A DNA stretch of 24,874 nt, taken from contig JBCCGO010000008.1 of the NCBI GenBank assembly GCA_039029235.1, positions 1 to 24,874 on the forward strand, read 5' to 3'. The notes beneath the pieces are model-generated. The model searched no databases. It was not told where the DNA came from and saw only the letters and a program-made list of their open reading frames with translations. Positions 7,628 through 15,960 of the stretch are shown in pieces (position 1 is the first letter of the stretch; the number at the start of each line of letters is the position of its first letter). The position numbers and the translations under genes were made by a program. The DNA comes from JBCBRR01 sp039029235. GTDB lineage: Bacteria > Bacteroidota > Bacteroidia > Cytophagales > Amoebophilaceae.

Positions 7628-7971
7628 CTGCGCTATGTGCAGCAAAAGGCTAGATCTATCCTTGCTTAGGCCATACGCTACGGCTGTTTTGAGGAGTCCA
7701 GTTTGATTTCAAGTTTGGGTACCCAAGTCGCCAAGCGCTGATAGACTTAACCCTTCTTTCATTCGAACATAGCTGCCTCTGCCAGGGAGATTGCTACCAG
7801 GTTAGGTAGCAACCGCCGCTAGTGTGGCTACGTTTTCTATCCTCAATGAGCTTATAGGCATGCTGGTTGTTAGGTCCGCCTATGCAAGTCTAGCTAAATG
7901 GCTAGGCATAACAAGCAAGTTTTCGTGGTTTCAAAGGTGCTTTTACGGTTTGACCACCGAAGCGTAAGAGC

Positions 7972-9726
7972 CTACCTTTTGGATCTATCTACATCACAGT
8001 ATTGCTCTGTACCATAATGAAAGTCAGACCAACAATAGTTCTTAACCCAGCTTTGATGTAAGAAAAAGTGGAGTGTATGTACCATATAAATCATTGGTAC
8101 ACTTTCCCCGACCAGCTGATTGAGCTGCTCATAGAGGGCTGTTCTTTCCGGTGAGTCTGGCATAGCGATAGCTTTCTCGTAGAGAATATTGAAGGCATCA
8201 TCGTTAAAGTGCATACCAAGACCAGTGGGCTGGCTAGGAGCGTAGAACAGCTGAAAAAAGGACTCAGCATCTGGATAGTCTGCATTCCAAGCTATAGCAT
8301 GGAGCATAGTAGCTTTTTTCTGCTTCTTCCTTATTAGCTCGGGCCAAGTATTGGTTTCTATACTTATGTTAATACCGATGGCTTTCATGCACTGCTGGAA
8401 GAATTCTGCTCTCTGTTTCTGGTTCGTATTAGCCACGGTGTCTAAGGTAATTATCGGAAGCCCTTGGCCATCAGGATAGCCTGCTTCTGCTAGATATTGT
8501 TTAGCCCTCTCGATGTCATAAACGCAGTAGGGGTTTACATAGTTGGCCTGGTACCCTGCTAGACCTGGGGGCACGGTTGACTGAGCTAACGCAGCTGTAC
8601 CCTTATGAAACAACTGGTTGTATCTGTCTCTATCAAAAGCCATTGACATGGCTTGGCGTAGCTTCTTATTATTGTTGAATAAGGGATTTGCGTTGTTAAT
8701 AACAAAATAGCCAGTACTTACTGCAGGCACTGTAAATAGTGCTATCCCGCTTTCTCTGATAGCAGGAATGAGTACCCCGTTATCAATGATTTCTATAGCA
8801 ATGTTATCCCCGGAGATATCCAAGATGTCTATTTGGCCTTTACGAAACTTGAGCCACCTCGGTTGTTCTTCGGGCAAGATGTGGGTGACTATCTTGTCTA
8901 CTAGTGGCAGCTTCTTACCAGCATAAGCGATCATGTGCTTGTACTCGTCAGCTGCTTCGCTGGGAAAGTGTTTATCCCTGAAGTTAGGATTTTTGTGATA
9001 GATGATTTTAGCTTCTTGCGGATGAAAAGCCTCTAAAGTAAAAGGCCCCGTACCTACAGGATGGTTCACAAATTCTGCTCCGTAGTGCTCCACTGCCTCC
9101 TGGGCTACTACATAGGAAGGGGCCATGGCCAGGATGTGAAGGAATCGTGGATCGGGTTTAGTAAGTCTGAACTGGATTGTGTAGCGGTCTATGGCTTGGA
9201 GCCCTGATATGTTCTCTACGTAGTCAGCAGCCGGGGCATCAATATATTTTTCGCGCCACTCATTCAAGCCTTGTATTTTCTCATCTATCAGCCAAAAGTT
9301 CTGTGCTTGGTTTTTAGGATCTGCTAGCCTTTTGAAGGTATACACAAAGTCCTGAGCAGTCAGTTCTCTGCCTTGGCCATCAGGGAAGCAAGGGTTGTCA
9401 TGAAACTTAACACCTTCTAGGAGTTTGAAGGTATACACTAACTGGTCGTCTGATACAGTAGGCATGGCTGCTGCCAGGTTGGGTACTAGCTCATAGGGCC
9501 TTTTGAGATAGTGGTATTCGAGCAGGCCTTCACATACCTTAGCTATTTCGCGGACAATATATACGTCTGTACCTTGGATGGGGTCTAGCCCCTTGATTTG
9601 CGCATTGCTTACTGTTACTAATACTTTCTCTGGGGCTGCTCTGGGGACTTGCTTCTGCTTTGTGTAGAACCATAGCGCTGACGTGACTATTACACTGGCC
9701 CCGATACCCATGATAACTCTTCTCAT
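7972..9726 (-). CDS. oppA: Peptide-binding protein OppA, copy 2 (family 5 SBP)
   Basis: This 584-residue paralogue of the neighbouring OppA has the same SBP_bac_5 architecture: an N-terminal membrane segment (about 4-20), KVLVTVSNAQIKGLDP, AQDFVYTFKRLADP, NHPVGTGPFTLE, LRQAMSMAFDR and the same total length. Differences from copy 1 cluster in the N-terminal ligand-proximal stretch around residues 48-62, around GIALFTVPAVSTGYFVINN, and in the last 30 residues. Substrate preference may therefore differ between the copies. As in copy 1 there is no lipobox. It is first in the opp cluster, with a probable promoter at 9785-9814. Both copies are open and apparently functional. Confidence 0.92.
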   Translation of the reverse strand: MRRVIMGIGASVIVTSALWFYTKQKQVPRAAPEKVLVTVSNAQIKGLDPIQGTDVYIVREIAKVCEGLLEYHYLKRPYELVPNLAAAMPTVSDDQLVYTFKLLEGVKFHDNPCFPDGQGRELTAQDFVYTFKRLADPKNQAQNFWLIDEKIQGLNEWREKYIDAPAADYVENISGLQAIDRYTIQFRLTKPDPRFLHILAMAPSYVVAQEAVEHYGAEFVNHPVGTGPFTLEAFHPQEAKIIYHKNPNFRDKHFPSEAADEYKHMIAYAGKKLPLVDKIVTHILPEEQPRWLKFRKGQIDILDISGDNIAIEIIDNGVLIPAIRESGIALFTVPAVSTGYFVINNANPLFNNNKKLRQAMSMAFDRDRYNQLFHKGTAALAQSTVPPGLAGYQANYVNPYCVYDIERAKQYLAEAGYPDGQGLPIITLDTVANTNQKQRAEFFQQCMKAIGINISIETNTWPELIRKKQKKATMLHAIAWNADYPDAESFFQLFYAPSQPTGLGMHFNDDAFNILYEKAIAMPDSPERTALYEQLNQLVGESVPMIYMVHTLHFFLHQSWVKNYCWSDFHYGTEQYCDVDRSKR

Positions 9727-9784
9727 AACTGGGTTGCTTTCCGTTAGAACGTTATGGGTGCATCATCTAGCTGGCACCCACACG

Positions 9785-9814
9785 TAAAACTAATAGTTTG
9801 CCGCTTAAAACAAT
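9785..9814 (-). promoter_or_regulatory. Candidate promoter of oppA2
   Basis: On the reverse strand TAGTTTTA (9792-9785) and an upstream ATTG are separated by 18 bases, as in the copy-1 promoter. The perfect inverted repeat seen at copy 1 is degraded here: one arm reads CGTAAAACTA, the other TAGTTTGCCG. The GCCAAT-N-ATTGGC dyad at 9818-9830 is retained. If the first dyad is an operator, copy 2 may be less tightly controlled than copy 1. Confidence 0.35.
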
Positions 9815-10110
9815 AATGCCAATCATTGGCCTGCGCTATGTGCAGCGAAAGGCTTGATCTCTCCTTGCTTAGGCCATATTCTACGGATGTCCATATGCCA
9901 AAGCCGCCATCGCCGATAGACTTAACCCTGCTTTCATTCGAAGATAGCTGTATCTACCAGGGGAATTGCTACCAGGTTAGGTAGCACTACCGCTAGTGTG
10001 GCTAGGCTCCTTTGCTCCAATGGACCCATGAGCAGGTTGGTTGTCACCTCCTCTTTCCCTGCTACACGAGCCTGGACGGGCCGCTGGGCTTAGCGAGCAA
10101 GTTTCGCGCT

Positions 10111-10142
10111 TTTGATATATAAAGCCAAAACACATAGCTTTA
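10111..10142 (+). promoter_or_regulatory. Candidate promoter for tRNA-Arg and crtI-like gene
   Basis: TTTG (10111-10114) and TAGCTTTA (10135-10142) are separated by 20 bases. This is near the Bacteroidota pattern TTTG-N19-TAnnTTTG, with one mismatch in the -7 box. Transcription would start near 10149, about 70 bases before the tRNA. Confidence 0.4.
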
Positions 10143-10218
10143 CTATTCCAGCCCCGTTGCTGATATAGAGATGGGATGGGGCAATGGCCGAACACAGATT
10201 GCGATCGATAGCGAACAA

Positions 10219-10291
10219 GCGCTCGTAGTTCAATGGATAGAACGTCGGATTTCGGCTCCGAAGGCTGAGGGTTCGAGTCCTTCCGAGCGTA
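10219..10291 (+). tRNA. tRNA-Arg, anticodon UCG
   Basis: A 73-base cloverleaf. The acceptor stem is GCGCTCG/CGAGCGT (one G-U pair at the end), and the D stem is GTTC/GAAC. The anticodon stem TCGGA/TCCGA encloses the loop TTTCGGC, giving anticodon UCG (10252-10254), which reads CGA and other CGN codons. The variable loop is AGGCT and the T arm is GAGGG-TTCGAGT-CCTTC. The discriminator is A, and CCA is not encoded. It lies 25 bases upstream of the crtI-like start codon on the same strand. Confidence 0.95.
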
Positions 10292-10316
10292 CACAGGGCT
10301 TGTGTAGCCCAAACAT

Positions 10317-11801
10317 ATGATCCCAGCTAACTGTCAAGTAGTCATCATCGGGGCAGGATATGCAGGCTTAGCTGCTGCTGCTTGTCTGACCCAGCAAGGC
10401 TTTGCAGTAACTGTCTTGGAGAAGAATACACAACCTGGCGGCAGGGCCCGTATGTTGGAGGAAGCTGGCTTTCGGTTTGATATGGGCCCTAGCTGGTATT
10501 GGATGCCTGACGTGATAGAGGCTTTCTTTAACAGATTTAATCACACTGCAGCTGATTTCTATGCCCTCAAGCAACTTGACCCTTCGTATGCTGTATACTT
10601 TAGCGACGATCATATCATGCACATACCTGCCGAACCGGAAGCTCGCATTCAGCTATTTGAGACTTATGAAAAGGGTAGTGGAACGCGCCTCCAGCAATTT
10701 TTAGCAGAAGCATCTTATAAGTACAAGGTAGGGATGGAGAAGTTTGTCTGGAAGCCTGGTAGGTCTATAAGCGAGCTAGCTGACCTGAGCATACTCCAAA
10801 GCTTGTGGAAGCTCCATCTTCTACAATCCTTCCACCAATACATTAGAAAATTTTTCCACAATAAATTTTTACTCCAAATTCTAGAGTTCCCTATACTTTT
10901 TCTGGGAGCCACGCCTCAAAAAATTCCAGCTCTCTACAGCATGATGAACTATGCTGATATAGCTCTAGGCACGTGGTACCCGATGGGAGGTATGCATGAG
11001 CCTATTCGTGCACTTGTCAAGCTTAATGAAGCGCTGGGTACTACGATTATCACGCAAGCTGAAGTACAAGAATTAGTCATAAAAGAAGGCTGTATTAAGC
11101 AAGTACATACTGACAGACAGACTTGGGAGCCAGACGTTGTTATTGCCAATGGTGACTATCATCATGTAGAGCAGCATTTGCTACCAGCTTCGTATAGGAC
11201 TTACAGTGAGACTTACTGGGACAGCCGGGTGCTTACACCTTCTTGTTTACTATACTATCTGGGCACGAATAGGAGAATACCAAACTTGTTGCATCATAAC
11301 TTGTTTTTTCATGACTCTCCCCAGCAACATTTCCAAGAGATCTATGACTCACCGAGGTGGCCTACCAATCCACTCTTCTATGTCTCTTGTACCTCCAAAA
11401 CAGACGCTACAGTAGCACCGCTAGGCTGCGAAAATCTCTTTATCCTGATACCTGTAGCGCCTGGCTTGCCCGATACGCCTGAAATACGTGAGCGATACCT
11501 TCAATTTGCGCTACAGAAAATAGAAGCATTGACAGACCAGAAGATTGCCCAACATATCATCTACCAGAAGACTTATGCGCATCATAACTTTATACAAGAC
11601 TACCATGCCTTTAAAGGCAATGCGTATGGGCTAGCTAGTACCTTAGGGCAAACAGCTACTTTTAGACCTGCCTTACAAAGTAAGAAGGTGCGTAACCTGT
11701 ACTATACAGGACAGTTCACTGTGCCGGGTCCCGGTGTACCCCCGGCTATTATTTCAGGACAGGTAGTAGCTCGTGAAGTGATTCGAGCATGGAAACGGTA
11801 G
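10317..11801 (+). CDS. crtI: Phytoene desaturase-like FAD oxidoreductase (CrtI family)
   Basis: This 494-residue protein has an N-terminal dinucleotide-binding fold VVIIGAGYAGL (8-18, GxGxxG at 12-17) with acidic Glu35 ending the second strand. QPGGRA (39-44) and FDMGPSWYWMPDV (54-66), the hallmark of bacterial CrtI, follow. The C-terminal FAD/substrate motif reads YYTGQFTVPGPGVPPAIISG. Length matches CrtI (about 490-500). The family desaturates C40 or C30 carotenoid precursors at the membrane. No phytoene/squalene synthase, cyclase or geranylgeranyl-diphosphate synthase gene is in the window, so the pathway cannot be assigned; CrtI homologues also act on C30 or other isoprenoids. It immediately follows tRNA-Arg and probably shares its transcript. 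Downstream 11802-11938 is spacer. Confidence 0.88.
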   Translation: MIPANCQVVIIGAGYAGLAAAACLTQQGFAVTVLEKNTQPGGRARMLEEAGFRFDMGPSWYWMPDVIEAFFNRFNHTAADFYALKQLDPSYAVYFSDDHIMHIPAEPEARIQLFETYEKGSGTRLQQFLAEASYKYKVGMEKFVWKPGRSISELADLSILQSLWKLHLLQSFHQYIRKFFHNKFLLQILEFPILFLGATPQKIPALYSMMNYADIALGTWYPMGGMHEPIRALVKLNEALGTTIITQAEVQELVIKEGCIKQVHTDRQTWEPDVVIANGDYHHVEQHLLPASYRTYSETYWDSRVLTPSCLLYYLGTNRRIPNLLHHNLFFHDSPQQHFQEIYDSPRWPTNPLFYVSCTSKTDATVAPLGCENLFILIPVAPGLPDTPEIRERYLQFALQKIEALTDQKIAQHIIYQKTYAHHNFIQDYHAFKGNAYGLASTLGQTATFRPALQSKKVRNLYYTGQFTVPGPGVPPAIISGQVVAREVIRAWKR

Positions 11802-11938
11802 GGAAGTATTTTGAGGGCCACCGCATATCTAACCGCAGAAGCATAAAAAAGTGTTTCGACAGCTGAAATGATAGAAGCAGTATTAAGGCGCATTAAAGAA
11901 GCCAGAGGTTACGCTGTAACACTTCCAAACAACGCTCT

Positions 11939-12564
11939 CTAAGCTCTGTTGTAGCCTGCTGTAGCCTCAAACGCTCTGCCAGGGGTATAAAGAAATTCGA
12001 TAGTCTCTTTGGCTATCTTCTGGCGCTTCTCCGGCTTGCTGTGCCCACAGACCGTGTGCACGTTGTGCAGCCTATCGGCCAGTTTCACGTACAAAGCACG
12101 CGTATTTCCTGTTCGTTCTAGCACCTGTAAGTTCTCTTCGGTCGAGAGCTTGATTTTGTAGATACTTCCCGGGATGCTTGCAGGTGGGTTACTGTATTTA
12201 CCACCGCAGCCGTCTCAGTACCAAACACTTTGGCAATGTGCAGCAGCAGCATGGGGGTATCTTCTGCGGTATCATGCAGCAAGGCACCTAAGATATTAGA
12301 TTCGTCTGTATTGTAGTACAAAACGATTTGGGCTACCGTCAAGGGGTACAAGTAAAAAGGCTCTCCAGAGTTTCGTTTCTTGGGACCATGATACCACTTG
12401 ATCAGCTCTAGGGCTGTCTGAACGAGCCCCACATCTACCTGGCTACGAGATACTACCTCAGCTAGGAACGCTTGCTCCTGCGTTTGGGCATCTATAGTCT
12501 CGTTTTTAAAGTGATCATTAGCCTTAACCGGGGAGGTTCCTAGCTGCATGTAATTCTTGTCCAT
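11939..12564 (-). pseudogene. HD-domain (p)ppGpp hydrolase-like gene, frameshifted
   Basis: An HD-only relative of the SpoT/RelA hydrolase domain (about 208 residues if the frame is restored). There is no synthetase or regulatory domain, similar in layout to MESH1-type enzymes that remove the 3'-pyrophosphate of ppGpp. The first part (12564 to about 12185) reads WYHGPKKRNSGEPFYLYPLTVAQI then LGALLHDTAEDTP, with His97-Asp98 as the HD pair. The frame then shifts by one base near CCCGGG at 12168-12173. The remainder continues IYKIKLSTEENLQVLERTG...YVKLADRLHNV, with the last metal-ligand Asp. The first metal-ligand His (the HP of SGEPY..HP) is Tyr73 here. The start at 12564 overlaps the DUF72 stop as TAATG, suggesting coupled translation. 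Frameshift plus lost ligand suggest an inactive relic, unless the frameshift is a read error. Confidence 0.8.
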
Positions 12565-13475
12565 TAAAATAAACTCGCCTGCTCGCTTGCTGTGCTCGGA
12601 AGCAATAGCTGAGCGACTACACGTTGCTTGAGTTGTCTGATTACATAAAGGGCCAAGTCTACACAAAGTGCCTCATCTTTTTCGTGTAGGAGCAGGTAGG
12701 CCTGCTGTAGCCCCTGCTCCAGCCATGCGTGGAGCCTGGCTATCCATGCATCAAGCCGTGTATAGTTGCTAGGCTGTGCAGCATAGCCTTGAAAACGGAT
12801 AAAAGCACAGCTCGTGGTCAAGGTTTGGTGCAGTACATCCCTCCTGCCTGCTACGTCGCTGATGACTACTGCCATCCCTCGTCGCTTTAAGAAGTCAAAC
12901 ATGTCTTGCTGTGCTACCTGATCACTAAACCAAGCTGGGTGCCTAAATTCTACTGCCCAGGGAAGCTTCGCAGGTACCTGCGCTAGCAATTTTTGTATGG
13001 CTCCCATGCGGCTGGGAGAGCAGTAGGGGGGAAGTTGTAGAAAGCTCATCCCCAGGGTATCCTGCAGGTGGAGGATAGCTGCGAGGAACGTATCTAGGCG
13101 GCTAAACTGCTCACCGAGGTTGCTGCTATGGCTAATCTGCTGAGGAACTTTAGGACAGAACTTGAAGCCTGGTGTAACGCTTTTCTGCCATTTCTGTACC
13201 CGTTCTATAGAAGGGGTGCCATAAAAGGTAGTGTTAAGCTCTACGGCGCTAAACCGCTGGCTGTACAGCCTTAGGTAGTTGCTTGGTGTGGTACCTGGGG
13301 GGTAAAGCCGGCCTACTAGGCTACGCTCTGTCCACACGGAGCAGCCGATATAGATACAAGGTTTTTGCAGAGGCTGGGGTAGGCTGGCCAGCAGTTCCTG
13401 GGTAGCAGGGGCATCTGCAGGCAAGGTGAAGTCTATGGCTGATAGTGTGCTGCTATCTACACGACCAAACTTCAT
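12564..13475 (-). CDS. DUF72 (YecE-like) protein
   Basis: This 303-residue protein belongs to the DUF72/YecE family, a TIM-barrel-like family with no settled function. Recognisable blocks are IYIGCSVWTERSLVGRLYPPG (42-62), where the IGxSxW...FYP motif of the family sits, FSAVELNTTFYGTPS (75-89), W..TP.FKFCPKVP, LGMSFLQLPP, WAVEFRHPAWF, and the late FIRFQGYA block. It sits between holA and the HD relic on the same strand. The 53-base gap to holA allows a shared transcript. The TAATG overlap with the HD gene ties those two closely. No sign of damage. Confidence 0.9.
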   Translation of the reverse strand: MKFGRVDSSTLSAIDFTLPADAPATQELLASLPQPLQKPCIYIGCSVWTERSLVGRLYPPGTTPSNYLRLYSQRFSAVELNTTFYGTPSIERVQKWQKSVTPGFKFCPKVPQQISHSSNLGEQFSRLDTFLAAILHLQDTLGMSFLQLPPYCSPSRMGAIQKLLAQVPAKLPWAVEFRHPAWFSDQVAQQDMFDFLKRRGMAVVISDVAGRRDVLHQTLTTSCAFIRFQGYAAQPSNYTRLDAWIARLHAWLEQGLQQAYLLLHEKDEALCVDLALYVIRQLKQRVVAQLLLPSTASEQASLF

Positions 13476-13528
13476 GGTAATGTGGTTTTATGGCTTGGTA
13501 TCATGGCTAGGCTATGCTTGGTAAGACA

Positions 13529-14551
13529 TCAGTGCATGAGCTTGAAGATAAGTTCTTTTAAGATGGCCCCTTCCGCTAGCGTAGGGTAGTCTATGCCTTT
13601 AAGCTGTAGGTCTGCTTGGTGCAGGTGATGAATGTTCTCCATAGCTTTGGGCAAAGGAAAGTGCTGGGCAGCTAGTAGGTATTCCTGTACAAAGTATGGG
13701 TTTACTTGCAGGGTGCTAGCCAGGGATTGGGGAGATTTATCTTTGGCATGGTGTACCAGGAGTACTTTGCTAAAGAAGATGAAAAGCAAGTTTACCAAAG
13801 AAATAGCAGGAGTATTTTTGGGATTGGCTGCAAAGTAGAGTACGATCTGATTGGCCTTGTACATATCTTGGTGGGCAAGTGCTTTCTGTAGCTCAAAGAC
13901 ATTAAACTGCTTACTAATCCCTACATATGCTTGGACGGCGGCATCGTCAATTTCATGCCCTCTCTGGAGGTTGAGGCGTACTTTATCCAATTCACTAGCC
14001 AGCCTAGTCAGGTCATTACCTACCAGCTCTTGTAGCATCAGGCTAGCTTTCTGGGTAATGGCCAACCCCTGGGCTTGTACATAGCTCATAATCCACGCAG
14101 GCAATTGGTTGTCATGCACCCTCCGGGCGTGCATCACTACCCCATACTGGGCCAATATTTTGCTCAAGGTTGTTCTGGCGTCCAGGGGCTTGTGTTTGCA
14201 GGCAAAGGCAAGCAGCGTAGCAGGCTGGGGAGCTTGTACATAGCTAGCTAGCAGCTTTTGCCCTTCTTCTTTACGTAAATCCTGGAGCTCTTGTGCCTCT
14301 TTCACAATCACTACTTGTCGCGCTGCTGCTACAGGATAGCGCCGTGCATGCGTCAACACTTGGACCATCGTATGGTCCTTGCCATATACGACGGTCAGGT
14401 TGAAGCTTTTCTCAGCTGTACTGAGGATCTTCTCCTCTAGGTAGTTGGTGATGAAGTCGATGTAGTAGGGCTCTTCTCCTTGGAGGAAATACACAGGCGC
14501 ATATTTTTGCTCTTTAAGCGCATTTATGACTTGTCTGGGTGTGAACGACAT
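13529..14551 (-). CDS. holA: DNA polymerase III subunit delta
   Basis: This 340-residue protein is the clamp-loader delta subunit, which opens the beta sliding clamp during replication. The opening FTPRQVINALKEQKYAPVYFLQGEEPYYID (3-32) is the delta N-terminal domain signature; in this family GEEPYyID replaces a Walker A site. Also visible are the central LLAFACKHKPLDARTTLSKIL, the lid segment LQELVGNDLTRLASELDKVRL, and a C-terminal helical collar domain ending with KGIDYPTLAEGAILKELIFKL. Length is typical of HolA. It is the first gene of the holA-DUF72-HD unit, transcribed away from the divergent ABC exporter genes. Confidence 0.92.
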   Translation of the reverse strand: MSFTPRQVINALKEQKYAPVYFLQGEEPYYIDFITNYLEEKILSTAEKSFNLTVVYGKDHTMVQVLTHARRYPVAAARQVVIVKEAQELQDLRKEEGQKLLASYVQAPQPATLLAFACKHKPLDARTTLSKILAQYGVVMHARRVHDNQLPAWIMSYVQAQGLAITQKASLMLQELVGNDLTRLASELDKVRLNLQRGHEIDDAAVQAYVGISKQFNVFELQKALAHQDMYKANQIVLYFAANPKNTPAISLVNLLFIFFSKVLLVHHAKDKSPQSLASTLQVNPYFVQEYLLAAQHFPLPKAMENIHHLHQADLQLKGIDYPTLAEGAILKELIFKLMH

Positions 14552-14701
14552 ATGGGCTGATTTACGGTATTGCCTGGCGAGCTCACTGACTATCTACTAG
14601 GCATCAGCCCTACAGGTGGAGTCTGGTACACCTCGGTGCAAAAATTTGGTCGTGTTAAATGGGATTGATTTTGATCAGTAGCCTAGCCATGATTAATCCA
14701 T

Positions 14702-14709
14702 TATATTTG
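14702..14709 (+). promoter_or_regulatory. Candidate -7 box upstream of exporter ATPase relic
   Basis: TATATTTG at 14702-14709 matches the Bacteroidota -7 consensus TAnnTTTG exactly. It lies about 65 bases before the ATG at 14774 in the divergent spacer between holA and the exporter genes. No convincing -33 TTTG stands at the usual distance; the nearest is 28 bases away. Confidence 0.35.
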
Positions 14710-14773
14710 CCTGCGGCTAGCTCTAGCTGATAAACTAAGGGGCCTCAGCTAATTTATCGTAGTTCTTAAACCC

Positions 14774-15722
14774 ATGCATAGCGTTGTTACTACCGAAAAC
14801 CTAAGAAAAAGATTGCCTACCAGCAAAGGCTTTTATGAGGCAGTTCGGGGTATTGATATAGAAGTTTTTGCGCAAGAAATTTTTGGGTTCTTAGGTCCGA
14901 ATGGTGCTGGCAAGACTACAACACTAAGAATGTTAACTACGCTCCTTCCCATCGATGAGGGAGAGGCGTGGGTAGCAGGCTTTAATGTCAAAATCAGGCC
15001 CAGGGGGTTCGTACAAAGATAGGTTATGTCAGTCAGCAAGGAGGTACAGGCGGCACGGTAACAGGGCGAGAGGATCTGATGCTCCAGGGTGGACTCTACG
15101 GCATGACCCGAGCTGCTACTACGCAGGCTGTTAACGAATTGATTGAGCTTTTTTCGTTGGGCGAATGCATTGACAGGTTGGTTACTTCTTACTCAGGAGG
15201 CCAGCGACGCAGGCTCGATATTGCCCTAGGCATGATACACAGGCCCAAGATAATGTTCTTAGATGAACCAACGACAGGGCTTGACCCCCAGAACCGGGCC
15301 AATCTATGGGGCAGCTCCAAACCTTAAAAAAAGAAGGGGTAGCTATTTTTTTAACTTCGCACTACCTAGATGAAGTCGATTACTTAGCGGACCGTCTGGC
15401 CATCATAGACCAGGGCAAGGTTGTGGCAATTGGCTCGCCAAACGAACTAAAAAGGCAAATTCCCCGTGATATTATTACCATTGGTGTCCACCCTGAGCAC
15501 GTGGACCAGGCTATGCGCATTCTTCAGCAGCAAGATGTTGTGAAAGAGGTTTCTCAAGACAGCCAGCAGATACGCCTGGCTACTGAACATGGCGCAGAAG
15601 TGCTGCCGCAGCTACTACGGCTGCTAGACGTGGGGAAAATTACGGTAACAACCTCGGCCATATCAACTCCTACGCTGAGTGATGTCTTCTTAAAAAAAAC
15701 TGGGTACGAGCTGAGAGAATAA
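14774..15722 (+). pseudogene. ABC exporter ATP-binding protein (DrrA/CcmA type), two frameshifts
   Basis: Joined across two frame changes, the sequence encodes a typical ATPase of about 316 residues for ABC-2 type exporters. Walker A is GPNGAGKTTT (41-50 of the first segment), then KIGYVSQQGGTGGTVTGRED, the signature YSGGQRRRLD, Walker B IMFLDEPTTGLDP, the switch His in FLTSHYLDE, and a C-terminal domain ending TPTLSDVFLKKTG. Break 1 is at the G-run 15003-15007 and break 2 at the G-run near 15308-15311. Each is explained by loss of one base. Split as it stands, no fragment holds both Walker motifs and the signature, so the gene is broken unless the breaks are errors. Gene and permease follow in the order normal for this exporter type, which handles drugs, lipids or polysaccharides. 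Confidence 0.88.
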
Positions 15723-15960
15723 AAATTTCTAGGAATCTAGGAATGATGCCGGTTTATTATACATGGATAACCATGTGCTTAGGAACCAGGGCTTTGGCTA
15801 AGGACGTGATGTAATGACCAGCGTGCATGAAAGTTGCCTGAACATCGGCCGCTCGTAGTACAAGAATATGTCTAATCGTAAGCGGATAATTTTGCGAAAG
15901 CATATGGTCTCTATGCCTTACAACACCGCAAACCTATGAGAGATATGGGGCTATTGTATA

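Larger units (their letters stand above)
7524..7971 (-). other. Intergenic control region of oppA copy 1
   Basis: 448 bases without a gene between the oppA2 stop and the oppA1 start. The sequence is homologous along most of its length to the region upstream of oppA2. It contains a promoter candidate and two stacked inverted repeats (7580-7600 and 7615-7627). I see no small gene in it. Confidence 0.6.
5730..10112. repeat. oppA: Tandem duplication of the oppA unit (about 2.2 kb x 2)
   Basis: Unit 1 spans about 5730-7932 and unit 2 about 7933-10112. Both begin AAAGGTG(T/C)TTTTA(T/C)GGTTTGA, continue through the oppA reading frame, and end with a homologous upstream region. Shared upstream words include GGGTGCATCATCTAGCTGG, AATGCCAATCATTGGCCTGC, GATAGACTTAACCC and TTGCTACCAGGTTAGGTAGC. 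The last recognisable match is GCAAGTTT just before each junction. The duplication therefore copied gene and control region together. Divergence is greatest around 7680-7735 and in the terminal part of the upstream region. Confidence 0.85.
9727..10218. other. Divergent control region between oppA2 and tRNA-Arg
   Basis: About 490 bases without a gene. The part up to about 10104 is the duplicated oppA upstream region. From about 10105 the sequence is unrelated and holds a promoter candidate for the tRNA/crtI unit. A long open frame antisense to the tRNA (9977-10312, reverse) is an artefact of the tRNA sequence. Confidence 0.6.

Noticed and set aside
9977..10312. Reverse-strand open frame of 111 codons across the tRNA
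   Set aside because: Its KDSNPQPSEPKSDVLSIEL text is the familiar false protein produced by reading antisense through a tRNA gene.
11908..11920. Dyad GTTAC-GCT-GTAAC as a terminator between crtI and the HD relic
   Set aside because: Five-base stem without a T-run on either side; too weak to call.
11867..11941. Short forward frame (MIEAVLRRIKEARG...) after crtI, considered as the start of a crtB
   Set aside because: It has 24 codons and does not resemble phytoene synthase N-termini.
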